Positions 35,386-43,947 of a DNA stretch of 48,030 nucleotides are shown here, piece after piece. Source of the stretch: Colwellia sp. D2M02 (GTDB lineage Bacteria; Pseudomonadota; Gammaproteobacteria; Enterobacterales; Alteromonadaceae); assembly GCF_018860755.1 (NCBI RefSeq), contig NZ_JAHKPW010000076.1, positions 1 to 48,030 of the forward strand. The letters are read 5' to 3'. A program made the translations under genes and the position numbers. Position 1 is the first letter of the stretch. The number at the start of each line of letters is the position of its first letter. The notes under the pieces are model-generated. The model was not told the origin of the DNA. It did no database searches and saw only the letters and a program-made list of their open reading frames with translations.

Positions 35386-35391
35386 TATAAT
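35386..35391 (+). promoter_or_regulatory. Candidate -10 box for waaA
   Basis: TATAAT lies 30 bases before the waaA ATG, in the 71-base divergent spacer with the hydrolase gene. The region 17 bases before it (TTATAT) is a poor -35 box. Confidence 0.35.
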
Positions 35392-35420
35392 CTACCGACT
35401 AACTCACTATAGAGCAATTT

Positions 35421-36722
35421 ATGTTTGCCTTGCTATTTTACCGTATACTTTTATTAAGCTTGTTACCTATAGTGCTGATTGCCTTACTTTTACGCTCTAA
35501 AAATAACAAGCAATATCGGCAGCGCATATCAGAGCGCTTAGGGTTTATTTCTAACTCAATCAAACCTGACGGCATTGTTGTGCATGCAGCCAGTGTCGGT
35601 GAAGTACTTGCCCTTAAACCTTTCATTAATGAGTTATTAACTAACTACCCTGCACTAGCGATTACGGTTACCACGTTTACGCCTACTGGCTCTGCGCAAG
35701 TTAAAAAACTTTTTGGTAATTCTGTTCAGCATTGTTATTTGCCGCTTGATATATTTCCATGTACTTGGTTATTTTTACAGCGAGTCAAACCTCAATTAGT
35801 CATTTTTATGGAAACTGAGTTATGGCCTAACTTAATCGCCCAGTGCCATCACAAAAAAATAAAACTACTACTGATTAATGGCCGCCTATCGAAAAAATCA
35901 TTACACAGCTACAGTAAATTAAAAGCGCTAATCACTCCATGTTTACAGCGTTTTGATACTATATTGACGCAAAGCCAGCAAAATTTAGCACATTTTATAC
36001 AATTAGGTGCTCGATCTGAGCAATGCCTAAATAGTGGTAATGTAAAATTTGATATCAGTATTAATGATGAGTTAGCGCAAAAGCAAACTGAGCTAGCACA
36101 ATATATCCCTAACCACCGTAAAACATGGATAGTCGCCAGTACTCATCAGGGCGATGAAAAGTTAGCATTACTTGCCTTTACTAAAATTCTAGCCCATTTT
36201 CCACAATTGCTATTAGTATTAGTACCTCGTCATCCTGAGCGCTTTCAATCTGTTGCTGAGCAATGTCAAAAGCAAGGTTTCAGCACAATAAAACGCAGCG
36301 ATAAAAAGGTTATTAACGATGAAAATATCTGGTTACTCGATAGTTTAGGCGAATTAATGGCAACTTTTGCCTTAGGTGACATTATTACTATGGGGGGGAG
36401 TTTTAGCGGTAGTATTGGCGGGCATAATCCATTGGAGCCTGCACTCTTTAAGAAACCTATTATTGTCGGTAATGACATGAGTAACTTTACCGAAGTAATG
36501 CAGCAAATGCAGCATGAAAACGGCATAGTGCAACTAAAAACACCAGCGACCACCACAAGTATTGATGAACAAGCCGATGAACTCGCGAATAGTGTTATCA
36601 AATTACTCTCGGCGCCTGAGCAACAGCATATTTTAGGGCAACATGCCTATAACGTAGTACTTGCCAACCAAGGTGCAACCCAAACAACACTTCAGCAAGT
36701 ACAAAGCCTCCTAAACCAATAA
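35421..36722 (+). CDS. waaA: 3-deoxy-D-manno-octulosonic acid transferase
   Basis: A 433-residue inner-membrane-anchored GT30 glycosyltransferase that adds Kdo from CMP-Kdo to lipid IVA, starting the lipopolysaccharide core. The N-terminal anchor is FYRILLLSLLPIVLIALLL. The GT30 segments HAASVGEVLALKPFINELL, VTTFTPTGSAQVKKLFG and VIFMETELWPNLI are clear. The catalytic acidic base is expected in the ASVGE region. The C-terminal GGSFSGSIGGHNPLEPALF binds the nucleotide. The kinase gene kdkA, which modifies the added Kdo, lies 1 kb downstream, beyond a PEP-CTERM gene with its own control region. KdkA presence suggests that a single phosphorylated Kdo is made, as in Haemophilus and Vibrio. Confidence 0.95.
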   Translation: MFALLFYRILLLSLLPIVLIALLLRSKNNKQYRQRISERLGFISNSIKPDGIVVHAASVGEVLALKPFINELLTNYPALAITVTTFTPTGSAQVKKLFGNSVQHCYLPLDIFPCTWLFLQRVKPQLVIFMETELWPNLIAQCHHKKIKLLLINGRLSKKSLHSYSKLKALITPCLQRFDTILTQSQQNLAHFIQLGARSEQCLNSGNVKFDISINDELAQKQTELAQYIPNHRKTWIVASTHQGDEKLALLAFTKILAHFPQLLLVLVPRHPERFQSVAEQCQKQGFSTIKRSDKKVINDENIWLLDSLGELMATFALGDIITMGGSFSGSIGGHNPLEPALFKKPIIVGNDMSNFTEVMQQMQHENGIVQLKTPATTTSIDEQADELANSVIKLLSAPEQQHILGQHAYNVVLANQGATQTTLQQVQSLLNQ

Positions 36723-36756
36723 ACGAATACCTAGCTGGTTAACCTCTGTCATATAA

Positions 36757-36773
36757 TTTTACAGTATGTAAAA
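36757..36773. promoter_or_regulatory. Inverted repeat upstream of the sigma-54 promoter candidate
   Basis: TTTTACA-GTA-TGTAAAA has perfect seven-base arms and a three-base centre. It is 63 bases before the -24 element at 36836, a normal distance for binding of a sigma-54 activator dimer. It could also simply be an AT-rich palindrome. Confidence 0.45.
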
Positions 36774-36835
36774 CTATTAATAACCACCCAATAATTCCAA
36801 CACTAACATGCTGTTTTACCTGTTGTAATAATTCA

Positions 36836-36852
36836 TGGCACGAACAGTGCTT
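36836..36852 (+). promoter_or_regulatory. Candidate sigma-54 (-24/-12) promoter for the PEP-CTERM gene
   Basis: TGGCACGAACAGTGCTT fits TGGCACG-N4-TTGCW with one mismatch (G for the first T of the -12 element). GG and GC are separated by exactly ten bases. The predicted start point near 36862 leaves a leader of about 77 bases before the ATG at 36939. No comparable sigma-70 promoter is evident. Sigma-54 control of PEP-CTERM genes is known from other species through the PrsK/PrsR system. Confidence 0.6.
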
Positions 36853-36938
36853 AGATCAAACTGTGCTTTAATTATATTGGCACAAGAACACCACGTTAAG
36901 ACGTACTAATTACTTTTAGGTTTAACAGGACACTCTTT

Positions 36939-37583
36939 ATGAAATTATTTACTAGTCTAGCACTTGTACTAGCACTTATTCTAAGCACTACAACGCACGT
37001 TAATGCGACTACAATCAAGCTTAATAACAATATTGCCTTAGGCGCATTGAACCTTGATCAAGGTTTTACTGACTTTTATGGTTATGGTAGCAACATTCGT
37101 TACTCTTCAAACACAGGTTATGAAGCAAACAACGCACTAGTTATGTTTTTTGCAGAATACAACAATAACTTAGCCTTATTTGTATTAGCCGATAGCGCAA
37201 ATAGTACTGGTAAAGGTAAAGCTAAATTCAGTGTAAATAACTTAAATGACTTCGGTAACATTATTTTTAAAGATGATACTAGCGATACTAATATTACTAA
37301 TGGCATTAAGTGGGCTTGGGCATCAAAGCGTAACGACGGCTTAGTTTTTCAATTAAATGATCCTAATAATTTCAATTTAGATATTGCTATTACTAACACG
37401 CAAGGCTTAGGCCAGGGCTTTAAATTTTTATCATTTGATGCAAGCAACCAAGTGACTAGCCACAACTTTACTCAAGCAAACAGTTTAGGTGAGTTTAATA
37501 TTGCCACGATTCCTGAGCCAACAACTATTGCTGTATTAGCACTGGCTTTATTTGCTTTAGCCGCTTCACGACGCAAAGCATAA
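36939..37583 (+). CDS. PEP-CTERM sorting-domain surface protein
   Basis: A 214-residue exported protein. A signal peptide covers about 1-23 (LVLALILSTTTHVNA-TT). The middle (about 24-185) is a beta-rich, Asn/Gly/Ser-rich domain of unknown function with no cysteine. The end is a classical PEP-CTERM signal: IPEPTTIAVLALALFALAAS followed by RRKA. It has the P-E-P motif, a membrane helix and a basic tail, recognised by an exosortase that would have to be encoded elsewhere. Such proteins usually go with exopolysaccharide or biofilm formation. It is a single-gene unit with a sigma-54-like promoter and its own terminator between the two Kdo genes. Confidence 0.9.
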   Translation: MKLFTSLALVLALILSTTTHVNATTIKLNNNIALGALNLDQGFTDFYGYGSNIRYSSNTGYEANNALVMFFAEYNNNLALFVLADSANSTGKGKAKFSVNNLNDFGNIIFKDDTSDTNITNGIKWAWASKRNDGLVFQLNDPNNFNLDIAITNTQGLGQGFKFLSFDASNQVTSHNFTQANSLGEFNIATIPEPTTIAVLALALFALAASRRKA

Positions 37584-37652
37584 GATGCTATAGGCTTTGC
37601 TAAATGCCTAGTTTAAAAAGTTAAAAACAATCTCGAAAGATCAACAGCCCCT

Positions 37653-37685
37653 AAAGACTCAAGTGAAAGCTTGGGTCTTTTTTTG
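37653..37685 (+). terminator. Terminator after the PEP-CTERM gene
   Basis: AAAGACTCAAG pairs with CTTGGGTCTTT (37670-37680, one mismatch) around a six-base loop. The T run continues to 37684. It isolates the gene from kdkA. Confidence 0.88.
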
Positions 37686-37784
37686 TTTCTTCCTCAATAA
37701 AAAAATAAGAATTTATTGACCCTCAAGCTAATCCCCTCGACAATAACATTTATTGTTAACCACCTAGCGATACAACAACTTTTA

Positions 37785-38531
37785 ATGACAACAAGCCAAG
37801 ATAAAACCTTCGTACTTGATAATGATCACTGTCTTTATAATTGTGATGAAATATCGCATTTCAGCCCTGAAATGCTCAATGCTGAATACTGGCAACTGCG
37901 TAATGCTATTACTGGTTCAGCACAGGGTCGCGGCACTACTTGGTTTATTGGCGTAAAACATCGCAACAAACCTACCCAGCATTGGGTGCTTCGCCATTAT
38001 TATCGTGGTGGTCTCATTGGTAAAGTCATTAACGATACGTATTTATTTACGGGTATGAAAAACACTCGCGCCGCCAAAGAATACGCACTACTACAGCATA
38101 TGAGTAGTTTAAGCTTGCCCGCGCCAAAGGCCGTTGCTTATCGCGTAACTCGTTATGGTATTTTTTATAAAGCCGACTTACTTTCTAGCAGAATTACTCA
38201 AGCAACCGATCTGGTTGATATATTAAGTAAAGGCTCAATTACTGATGCGCTGTGGCAAAATATCGGCGCAACAATTAAACGTTTTCATGACCAAGGCATT
38301 TATCATCACGACTTAAATAGTCACAATATTTTGATTAATGATGAAAATGAAGTGTTCTTAATTGATTTTGATCGCGGTGAAGTTCGCACTGATAACGCGA
38401 GCGATGTTCGCTGGAAACAAGACAATATGGCAAGATTAGAGCGCTCCTTTTTAAAAGAGCAGAAAAAATTAAGCCAGTTTCATTTTACAAATGAAAACTG
38501 GCTTAACTTACTAACTGGCTACAATAAATAG
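37785..38531 (+). CDS. kdkA: 3-deoxy-D-manno-octulosonic acid kinase
   Basis: A 248-residue cytoplasmic kinase with a protein-kinase-like fold that phosphorylates Kdo attached to lipid A. Family segments are NAITGSAQGRGTTWFIGVKH, VLRHYYRGGLIGKVIND, the catalytic loop IYHHDLNSHNILIN and the metal-binding VFLIDFDRGEVR. The C-terminal RLERSFLKEQKKL matches KdkA. The frame extends to a TTG at 37716. I prefer the ATG at 37785 because it matches the family length, though neither start has a clear ribosome site. Its last codons contain an inverted repeat that works as a terminator for the convergent pyrE transcript. Confidence 0.92.
   Translation: MTTSQDKTFVLDNDHCLYNCDEISHFSPEMLNAEYWQLRNAITGSAQGRGTTWFIGVKHRNKPTQHWVLRHYYRGGLIGKVINDTYLFTGMKNTRAAKEYALLQHMSSLSLPAPKAVAYRVTRYGIFYKADLLSSRITQATDLVDILSKGSITDALWQNIGATIKRFHDQGIYHHDLNSHNILINDENEVFLIDFDRGEVRTDNASDVRWKQDNMARLERSFLKEQKKLSQFHFTNENWLNLLTGYNK
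38462..38504 (-). terminator. Terminator of rph-pyrE embedded in kdkA coding sequence
   Basis: AAGCCAGTTTCATTT (38471-38485) pairs with AAATGAAAACTGGCTT (38489-38504), with one bulged base and a three-base loop. Read leftward the stem is followed by AATTTTTTCT, a good intrinsic terminator for the minus strand. It lies 44 bases beyond the pyrE stop and wholly inside the last 25 codons of kdkA. A second small hairpin, TGGCTA/TAGCCA (38516-38534), spans the kdkA stop. Confidence 0.8.
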
Positions 38532-38547
38532 CCATTAGCTTTTGATA

Positions 38548-39201
38548 TTAAATACCAAAGTCTTCGCGATACTTATTAATACTCACTAAGTTAGCAGCAA
38601 GTTCAGGTTGGGTTGCTACTTGCTCTTCAAGATAAGTAACAACGTCTGCAAGCGTTACAATAGCAACCACTTGCGTACCAAAATCACGCTCAACTTCTTG
38701 AATAGCAGATAACTCGCCCTGACCTTTTTCTTGGCGATCCAGCGCAATAAGAACACCTGATAATTCAGCACCTTGCGCTTTAATGATTTCCATTGACTCA
38801 CGAATAGCCGTACCCGCAGTAATTACGTCGTCTACTAACATAATTTTACCGGTTAGCTCTGCGCCCACTAATGAACCGCCTTCACCGTGTGTTTTTGCTT
38901 CTTTACGGTTAAAGCAATAAGGCACATCAACATTATGGTGATCGTACAACGCAACTGCGGTTGTCGTTGCAATAGGAATACCTTTATAGGCAGGCCCAAA
39001 CACTAAATCGTAGTCAATGTTAGCATCAACTAATGCTGCGGCATAAAAACGACCTAAACGCGCTAAGTCACCACCGGTTTTAAATAAACCTGCATTGAAA
39101 AAGTATGGACTCGTTCGGCCAGACTTTAAGGTAAATTCGCCAAAACGTAATACTTGTTTGGCTAACGCAAATTCAATAAAGTCACGTTGGTAATCTTTCA
39201 T
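38548..39201 (-). CDS. pyrE: Orotate phosphoribosyltransferase
   Basis: A 217-residue cytosolic enzyme of pyrimidine synthesis that makes orotidine 5'-phosphate from orotate and PRPP. The PRPP loop is [20 protein letters not shown]. The flexible catalytic loop [19 protein letters not shown] and [18 protein letters not shown] are intact. AGGAAAA precedes the ATG. It follows rph by 35 bases in the same transcript, as in Escherichia coli, and here rph appears full-length. Confidence 0.97.
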   Translation of the reverse strand: MKDYQRDFIEFALAKQVLRFGEFTLKSGRTSPYFFNAGLFKTGGDLARLGRFYAAALVDANIDYDLVFGPAYKGIPIATTTAVALYDHHNVDVPYCFNRKEAKTHGEGGSLVGAELTGKIMLVDDVITAGTAIRESMEIIKAQGAELSGVLIALDRQEKGQGELSAIQEVERDFGTQVVAIVTLADVVTYLEEQVATQPELAANLVSINKYREDFGI

Positions 39202-39236
39202 GTCGATATTTTCCTAATCTATTGAATAAATTAAAT

Positions 39237-39950
39237 TTAAATTAGAGCTTCTTTCTGAATTTCGAATAACTCATTAATGCTATTTTTTGCTAATGCTAAC
39301 ATTGCTTGTAATTCATCAAAGCTGAACGGCTCTTCTTCGGCCGTACCTTGTACTTCAATTAACTTGCCGGTATCTGTCATAATGACGTTCATGTCAGTTT
39401 CAGCGTTCGAGTCTTCAGCATAGTCTAAATCTGATACTGGCTCACCTTGATAAACACCAACCGATACTGCAGCAATCATATGTTTAAGTGGATTGGTTTT
39501 AATAATATCTTTCGCGCGCATGTAGTTAAGAGCATCAACTAAAGCAACACAAGCACCTGTAATAGATGCAGTACGTGTACCACCGTCAGCCTGAATTACA
39601 TCACAATCAACCGAAATAGTATTTTCGCCTAACGCTTTTAAGTCTACCGCTGCACGTAAAGCACGGGCGATTAAACGTGAAATTTCTAAAGTACGGCCAC
39701 TTTGTTTACCACTAGCCGCTTCACGACGCATACGCGTATGTGTTGAACGAGGTAACATACCGTATTCAGCCGTTACCCAACCTTTACCCTGACCTTTTAA
39801 GAAACGTGGTACACCTTCTTCAACTGAAGCAGTACAAATAACCTTAGTATCGCCAAACTCAATTAATACTGAGCCTTCTGCGTGTGCAGTAAATTGGCGA
39901 GTAATTGTAACGGGGCGAATTTGCCCTAATGTTCTGCCGCTTGGACGCAT
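39237..39950 (-). CDS. rph: Ribonuclease PH
   Basis: A 237-residue phosphate-dependent 3'-5' exoribonuclease that trims tRNA 3' ends and forms a hexamer. The sequence starts [19 protein letters not shown], contains [20 protein letters not shown] with the phosphate-binding arginines and [20 protein letters not shown] with the catalytic aspartate pair, and ends in [18 protein letters not shown]. No frameshift is present, unlike the rph allele of some Escherichia coli K-12 strains. AAGGA precedes the ATG. It is divergent from the thioredoxin-fold gene. Confidence 0.97.
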   Translation of the reverse strand: MRPSGRTLGQIRPVTITRQFTAHAEGSVLIEFGDTKVICTASVEEGVPRFLKGQGKGWVTAEYGMLPRSTHTRMRREAASGKQSGRTLEISRLIARALRAAVDLKALGENTISVDCDVIQADGGTRTASITGACVALVDALNYMRAKDIIKTNPLKHMIAAVSVGVYQGEPVSDLDYAEDSNAETDMNVIMTDTGKLIEVQGTAEEEPFSFDELQAMLALAKNSINELFEIQKEALI

Positions 39951-40135
39951 GATGTATTCCTTCTAAAAACGTAAGTAGATTAATTATCGGCATTATACCC
40001 GAGTATGCTTGAATTGCGAGTTCGCTTATTGTCATACTCCATATAAAACGATGTACACTGATAAAAATCATTTGAAATATAGTACAAGTCACTAGGGTCT
40101 TATTAACTAACCGTAAAAAAGATAACGAGAACATA

Positions 40136-40699
40136 ATGAAATCCACCCTATTTAGCATACTACTTAGCCTGAGTATAAGCGGCTTATTCGCACTAAGCAT
40201 GATAGGTATTGCGTGTGCTAAAAGCCCAGCAATAACGGTTTACTCTGCCAATAACTTACCAATCTACAGTAAGGTTTATGATGATACTCGCGATCCTTTT
40301 AAAGATGCGACTGACGCACTGGCATTAGCTAAAACAAGTAATCGCCAAGTATTAATAGAAGTTGGCGGAAACTGGTGCAGTTGGTGTCACAAAATGGATG
40401 CTTTTTTAGAGGAAAATCCCGATATTTATCAAGCCTTGCATAGCCAATATGTGTTGTTAAAAATTAATGTTAGCGACAGTAATGAAAATGAAGCGTTTAT
40501 GTCATCATTACCACCTGTACTGGGTTATCCTCATATGTATGTATCAACCTCCACGGGTAAAATGTTGTTGTCAAAAGATACTGCTGAATTGTTAGTTGAT
40601 GGTAATTATTCACGAGAACAATGGCTTACTTTCTTACATAAGTGGTCTAATTCATTTGCGCCAAAGTATATTCAAACATCACATAAATTACGCATTTAA
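40136..40699 (+). CDS. Periplasmic thioredoxin-fold protein with CSWC active site
   Basis: A 187-residue exported protein with a signal peptide (about 1-28, ending IACAKS). The thioredoxin-like domain (about 55-180) has the redox motif GGNWCSWCHKMDAFLE (C81 and C84), in the style of the Thioredoxin_7/DUF255 group. The following YVLLKINVSDSNENE and PPVLGYPHMYV carry the cis-proline before a beta strand. It is the first gene of a probable three-gene operon, 16 bases before the next gene. A role in thiol redox or in maturation of the partner proteins is inferred; the last 20 residues are not conserved. Confidence 0.8.
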   Translation: MKSTLFSILLSLSISGLFALSMIGIACAKSPAITVYSANNLPIYSKVYDDTRDPFKDATDALALAKTSNRQVLIEVGGNWCSWCHKMDAFLEENPDIYQALHSQYVLLKINVSDSNENEAFMSSLPPVLGYPHMYVSTSTGKMLLSKDTAELLVDGNYSREQWLTFLHKWSNSFAPKYIQTSHKLRI

Positions 40700-40715
40700 A
40701 CATTAGGGAATTATT

Positions 40716-41384
40716 TTGACGACCTTATTTTCCGGTAAATCTTTTTTTGATGAAAGCTACCAAACGCCTGAGTTTATTAAAAACAAAAACCTCACTCGCC
40801 GCCGTCTTTTAAAGTCAGCCGCAGGTGTTGGTGCAGCTTCTGTTTTTCCTGCTTTCTCGTTTAATGCTGATGTACAAAAAGCGTTATCATCATTACTCAA
40901 TTCCGACCCATGGCTAACGCTCAATGCTACGCTAGAGCATTTATTACCTGAGTCGCCAACAACAAACAGTAATAATACGACTGCGCAAGATATTAGCGCG
41001 AAACAAATTAATGCCACGGCTTATCTTTATCAAATAATGACTATACAGCCGACCGAACAAGCAGAAAAAGACTTTATTCTAAAAGGAGTGGGTTGGTTAA
41101 ATGGCTACGCGCAAAGCGAAAAAAAACAAAGCTTTGTTGAGCTTGGTTTTACTGAAAAAGAACAACTGTTAAAAGGTATTAATCAATCTCGCGCTGGTCA
41201 AAATTGGTTAAATACACTGCTCGGTTATATTTTTGAAGCCATGCTGACACCCGCCGCTTATGGCGGAAACCCAAAAGGTATTGGCTGGCAATGGCTTGAA
41301 CACCAAGGTGGCTTTCCGTTACCTGAAAAAGGACAGCGCTATTTTGAATTACCGCCACGTGCAAAACCTCAAGGCCATAAGTAA
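40716..41384 (+). CDS. Tat-exported gluconate 2-dehydrogenase subunit 3-like protein
   Basis: A 222-residue protein. The N-terminus has a twin-arginine signal, NLTRRRLLKSAAGVGAASVF, starting about residue 25. The body resembles the gluconate 2-dehydrogenase subunit 3 family, the small chaperone/gamma subunit of membrane-bound flavin sugar dehydrogenases. It contains TLNATLEHLLPESP and LLGYIFEAMLTPAAYGGNPK, then GWQWLEHQGGFPLPEKGQRY. These small subunits carry the folded GMC flavoprotein across the membrane by Tat. The start is a TTG with AGGGA six bases before it. The stop overlaps the GMC start as TAATG. Confidence 0.85.
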   Translation: MTTLFSGKSFFDESYQTPEFIKNKNLTRRRLLKSAAGVGAASVFPAFSFNADVQKALSSLLNSDPWLTLNATLEHLLPESPTTNSNNTTAQDISAKQINATAYLYQIMTIQPTEQAEKDFILKGVGWLNGYAQSEKKQSFVELGFTEKEQLLKGINQSRAGQNWLNTLLGYIFEAMLTPAAYGGNPKGIGWQWLEHQGGFPLPEKGQRYFELPPRAKPQGHK

Positions 41385-43138
41385 TGACCACATCTCAAAC
41401 AAGTAATTTAAACGCCGACATTTGTATTATTGGTAGTGGCGCAGGAGCCTCTCCTATTGCCTATAGCTTAGCTAATGCAGGAGCTAAAGTACTGGTTTTA
41501 GAAAAGGGGCCGTGGTTAACCGAAAAAGAGTTTTTTAAAGATGAACTAGCCATTAGCGTACATGATGCTTACAACCCGAAGTTGTCTGATGAAGAGCACG
41601 TGATTGAAGAAGAATACGAAACCAGTGACGGGGTAAGTTTTTGGCAAGGCGAAAAAACCAGTGATTCTGGCTGGAGCTGGTGGAATGGCAATGTGGTTGG
41701 TGGTTCATCTAACTTTATGAGTGGTTATTTTCATCGCTTAAAACCAATAGATTTTCGCCTCAAAACAGAGTTTGGTGATATTGAAGGCGCTAACGTTGCC
41801 GATTGGCCGATTAGTTATGAAGAATTAGAGCCTTATTACGCCATGGTAGAACGTATTGTTGGTGTTTCTGGCCGTGTAGTAGATCACCCACACCAAGAGC
41901 CTAGATCTGCAGACTTTCCTTATCCGCCCGTTGCTGAGTCGCCTATTTCATCATGGATAGACCAAGCCGCAAACAATATTGGTTATCATGCTATTCCAGT
42001 ACCACGCGCTATTTTATCACGCCCAGCGATGGGTCGTCGTAGCTGCGAATACTCAGGTTACTGTAGTAGTTATGGTTGCTCATCAGGCGCTAAAGGCAGT
42101 GGCAGAGCAGCCTTATTAAATCATGCGGTTGCTAGCGGTAATTGCACCATTAAACCCAACTCAAAAGTATTTCATATTGCCACGAATAGCCAAGGTGAAA
42201 TTAGTGGCGTGCATTATTACGACAGCCAAGGACGTGAAGAAATTGCCACCGCAAAAATTTATGTCGTAGCTTGCCAAGCCGTTGAAACTTCGCGTTTATT
42301 GCTTGCTTCTAAAGGCGATAAATTTCCACAGGGCTTAGCAAATAATAATGGTCAAGTGGGTAAAAACTTACTTTTTAGCGGCGGTGGTACAGGCCAAGGT
42401 GATTTTATTTATAATGAGTTAACACCAGAGAAAGTGGCTGATTTGAAAACTGTAGGCCCTTTTATTAATCGCGCTTTACAAGATTGGTATCAAATTAACG
42501 ATAAAAAATTTGCGGCATCACAACAAGGCATAAGTAAAGCTGGCACCGCAAAAGGTGGCACTATCGACTTTCTTTTTCATCAAAACCCTATTGCGCGCGC
42601 ACGTGGCACACAATGGGGTGAAGACGAGCAAGGCAACAGCCAATTATTATGGGGTGAAGCGCTAAAACAAAGTATGCGTAGTGAATTTACCCGTTATAAA
42701 ACCCTACGTTTTGAAGTATTTAATGATTGGCTACCCAACGATAACTGTTTTGTATCACTTGATGAAAACACCACAGATCAATGGGGAGATCCCGTTGCCA
42801 ATGTGCGTATTGGTTATCATCAACATGATCTTAAAGTGGGTAGTTATTTAGCTGAAAAGGCTGAAAAACTATTAGCCGAATTAGGAGCAAAAAATATTTC
42901 ATCATCGGTTAGTGGCTCACCCGCAACTAATTTAATGGCAGGTGGCTGTCGTTTTGGTAACGATCCGAAAACCTCTGTACTCAATAAACATTGTCAGGCC
43001 CATGAAGTAAGCAACTTATATGTAACTGATGGCTCGTTTATGCCAACAGGCGGTAGTGTACCTTATACTTTTACCATTTACGCTAACGCCTTTCGGGTCG
43101 CTGAACATATAAAATCACAATGGCAACACTACAGTTAA
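41384..43138 (+). CDS. GMC-family FAD oxidoreductase, sugar-dehydrogenase-like catalytic subunit
   Basis: A 584-residue flavoprotein without a signal of its own, probably exported as a complex with the preceding Tat subunit. The FAD motif is ICIIGSGAGASPIAYSLANA. Next come WNGNVVGGSSNFMSGYFHRL and a cysteine group SCEYSGYCSSYGCSSGA (C-x5-C-x4-C), resembling the Fe-S cysteine cluster of FAD glucose/fructose dehydrogenases. The C-terminus has LMAGGCRFGNDPKTSVLN and VTDGSFMPTGGSVPYTFT. The usual GMC catalytic histidine of H-x-x-G-T is not seen where NLMAGG stands, nor is the H/N of the second position. No cytochrome c subunit follows. Substrate and electron acceptor are unknown. Confidence 0.88.
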   Translation: MTTSQTSNLNADICIIGSGAGASPIAYSLANAGAKVLVLEKGPWLTEKEFFKDELAISVHDAYNPKLSDEEHVIEEEYETSDGVSFWQGEKTSDSGWSWWNGNVVGGSSNFMSGYFHRLKPIDFRLKTEFGDIEGANVADWPISYEELEPYYAMVERIVGVSGRVVDHPHQEPRSADFPYPPVAESPISSWIDQAANNIGYHAIPVPRAILSRPAMGRRSCEYSGYCSSYGCSSGAKGSGRAALLNHAVASGNCTIKPNSKVFHIATNSQGEISGVHYYDSQGREEIATAKIYVVACQAVETSRLLLASKGDKFPQGLANNNGQVGKNLLFSGGGTGQGDFIYNELTPEKVADLKTVGPFINRALQDWYQINDKKFAASQQGISKAGTAKGGTIDFLFHQNPIARARGTQWGEDEQGNSQLLWGEALKQSMRSEFTRYKTLRFEVFNDWLPNDNCFVSLDENTTDQWGDPVANVRIGYHQHDLKVGSYLAEKAEKLLAELGAKNISSSVSGSPATNLMAGGCRFGNDPKTSVLNKHCQAHEVSNLYVTDGSFMPTGGSVPYTFTIYANAFRVAEHIKSQWQHYS

Positions 43139-43210
43139 AATGATTAAGACTTCTAAGTAATAAAAATAAATGACCTGAGCTTGGATGAAAGCTGTGAGTT
43201 GATTGGGGGG

Positions 43211-43639
43211 TTATTGTTTTGGTTTAAATAGCTCTGAAAATTGAAAAATAAGAAAGCTAATAAAAGATAATACAATAGCGATTTCATAACGACTGTAAGC
43301 AACAGAGATACCTATAGCGCCAGCGTTCCATAGCCCTGCCGCTGTGGCAGTTCCTTTAACCCCGCTATCGTTTTTGAAAATAGCCCCACCGCCAATAAAA
43401 CCCATGCCTGTAATAATACCGTACATCACTCTTGCTTCAGCATCAGAGCCTTCATAAACATTGATACCAACCAACATAAAGGCACAGGATGCAATGGTAA
43501 CTAGTGGGAATGTTCGCAGCCCCGCCCCCCTATCATGCAGCTCACGATTAAGCGCTATAGGTAGTGACAATACAAAGGCAATTCCTAACTGTATAAAATG
43601 AAATATAATTAAATTAAAATCTAAACTAATTTCAAACAT
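43211..43639 (-). CDS. MgtC/SapB-family membrane protein
   Basis: A 142-residue inner-membrane protein with about four helices. The MgtC signature is clear: FVLSLPIALNRELHDRGAGL-like start, RTFPLVTIASCAFMLVG and the glycine-rich GIITGMGFIGGGAIFKND, then GTATAAGLWNAGAIGIS. Members inhibit F-type ATPase or act in magnesium limitation and acid adaptation. It lacks the C-terminal cytosolic ACT-like domain of longer MgtC proteins, so it is the short SapB-like type. GAGGAAA precedes the ATG. It is a single gene convergent with the GMC operon. Confidence 0.9.
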   Translation of the reverse strand: MFEISLDFNLIIFHFIQLGIAFVLSLPIALNRELHDRGAGLRTFPLVTIASCAFMLVGINVYEGSDAEARVMYGIITGMGFIGGGAIFKNDSGVKGTATAAGLWNAGAIGISVAYSRYEIAIVLSFISFLIFQFSELFKPKQ

Positions 43640-43947
43640 TTATAATTTCCTCTACCTTACAAAGTATTAATAAAAGCTAAAAAAGCTCTCACTATTCATC
43701 TATATATTCCACACGCAACGTAATAAGTCAAAAGAGGCTCTATAGAACATTGCTCACTCACGATTTCTTATTGATAATAATTCTTTTTGAAAATTATACA
43801 TATCAACCCTGTAAAGTTTACTTATTCATTATCCCTACCAAGTTTCACAACAAAAATATCACTTAATTAACAACAACTTAAAACATGGCATAACTATAGC
43901 ATTATAACTATTGAAGACACTTTCTGATAAATAATAAGGAGATTAAC
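43640..43947. other. Intergenic region between mgtC-like and DUF1328 genes
   Basis: A 308-base divergent AT-rich spacer carrying the promoters of both sides. TATAAC-type hexamers lie close to the rightward gene (about 43903), but no clear pair can be fixed. No coding sequence or hairpin of note is seen. Confidence 0.3.

Noticed and set aside
36888-36905. Second TTGGCAC before the PEP-CTERM gene as a sigma-54 site
   Set aside because: Its -12 half is CACCA instead of TTGC-like, unlike the better site at 36836.
39859-40200. Minus-strand open frame of 113 codons across the rph and thioredoxin-fold gene starts
   Set aside because: It covers the 5' ends of two well-supported divergent genes and their promoter region, and its product resembles nothing. 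It is not a gene.
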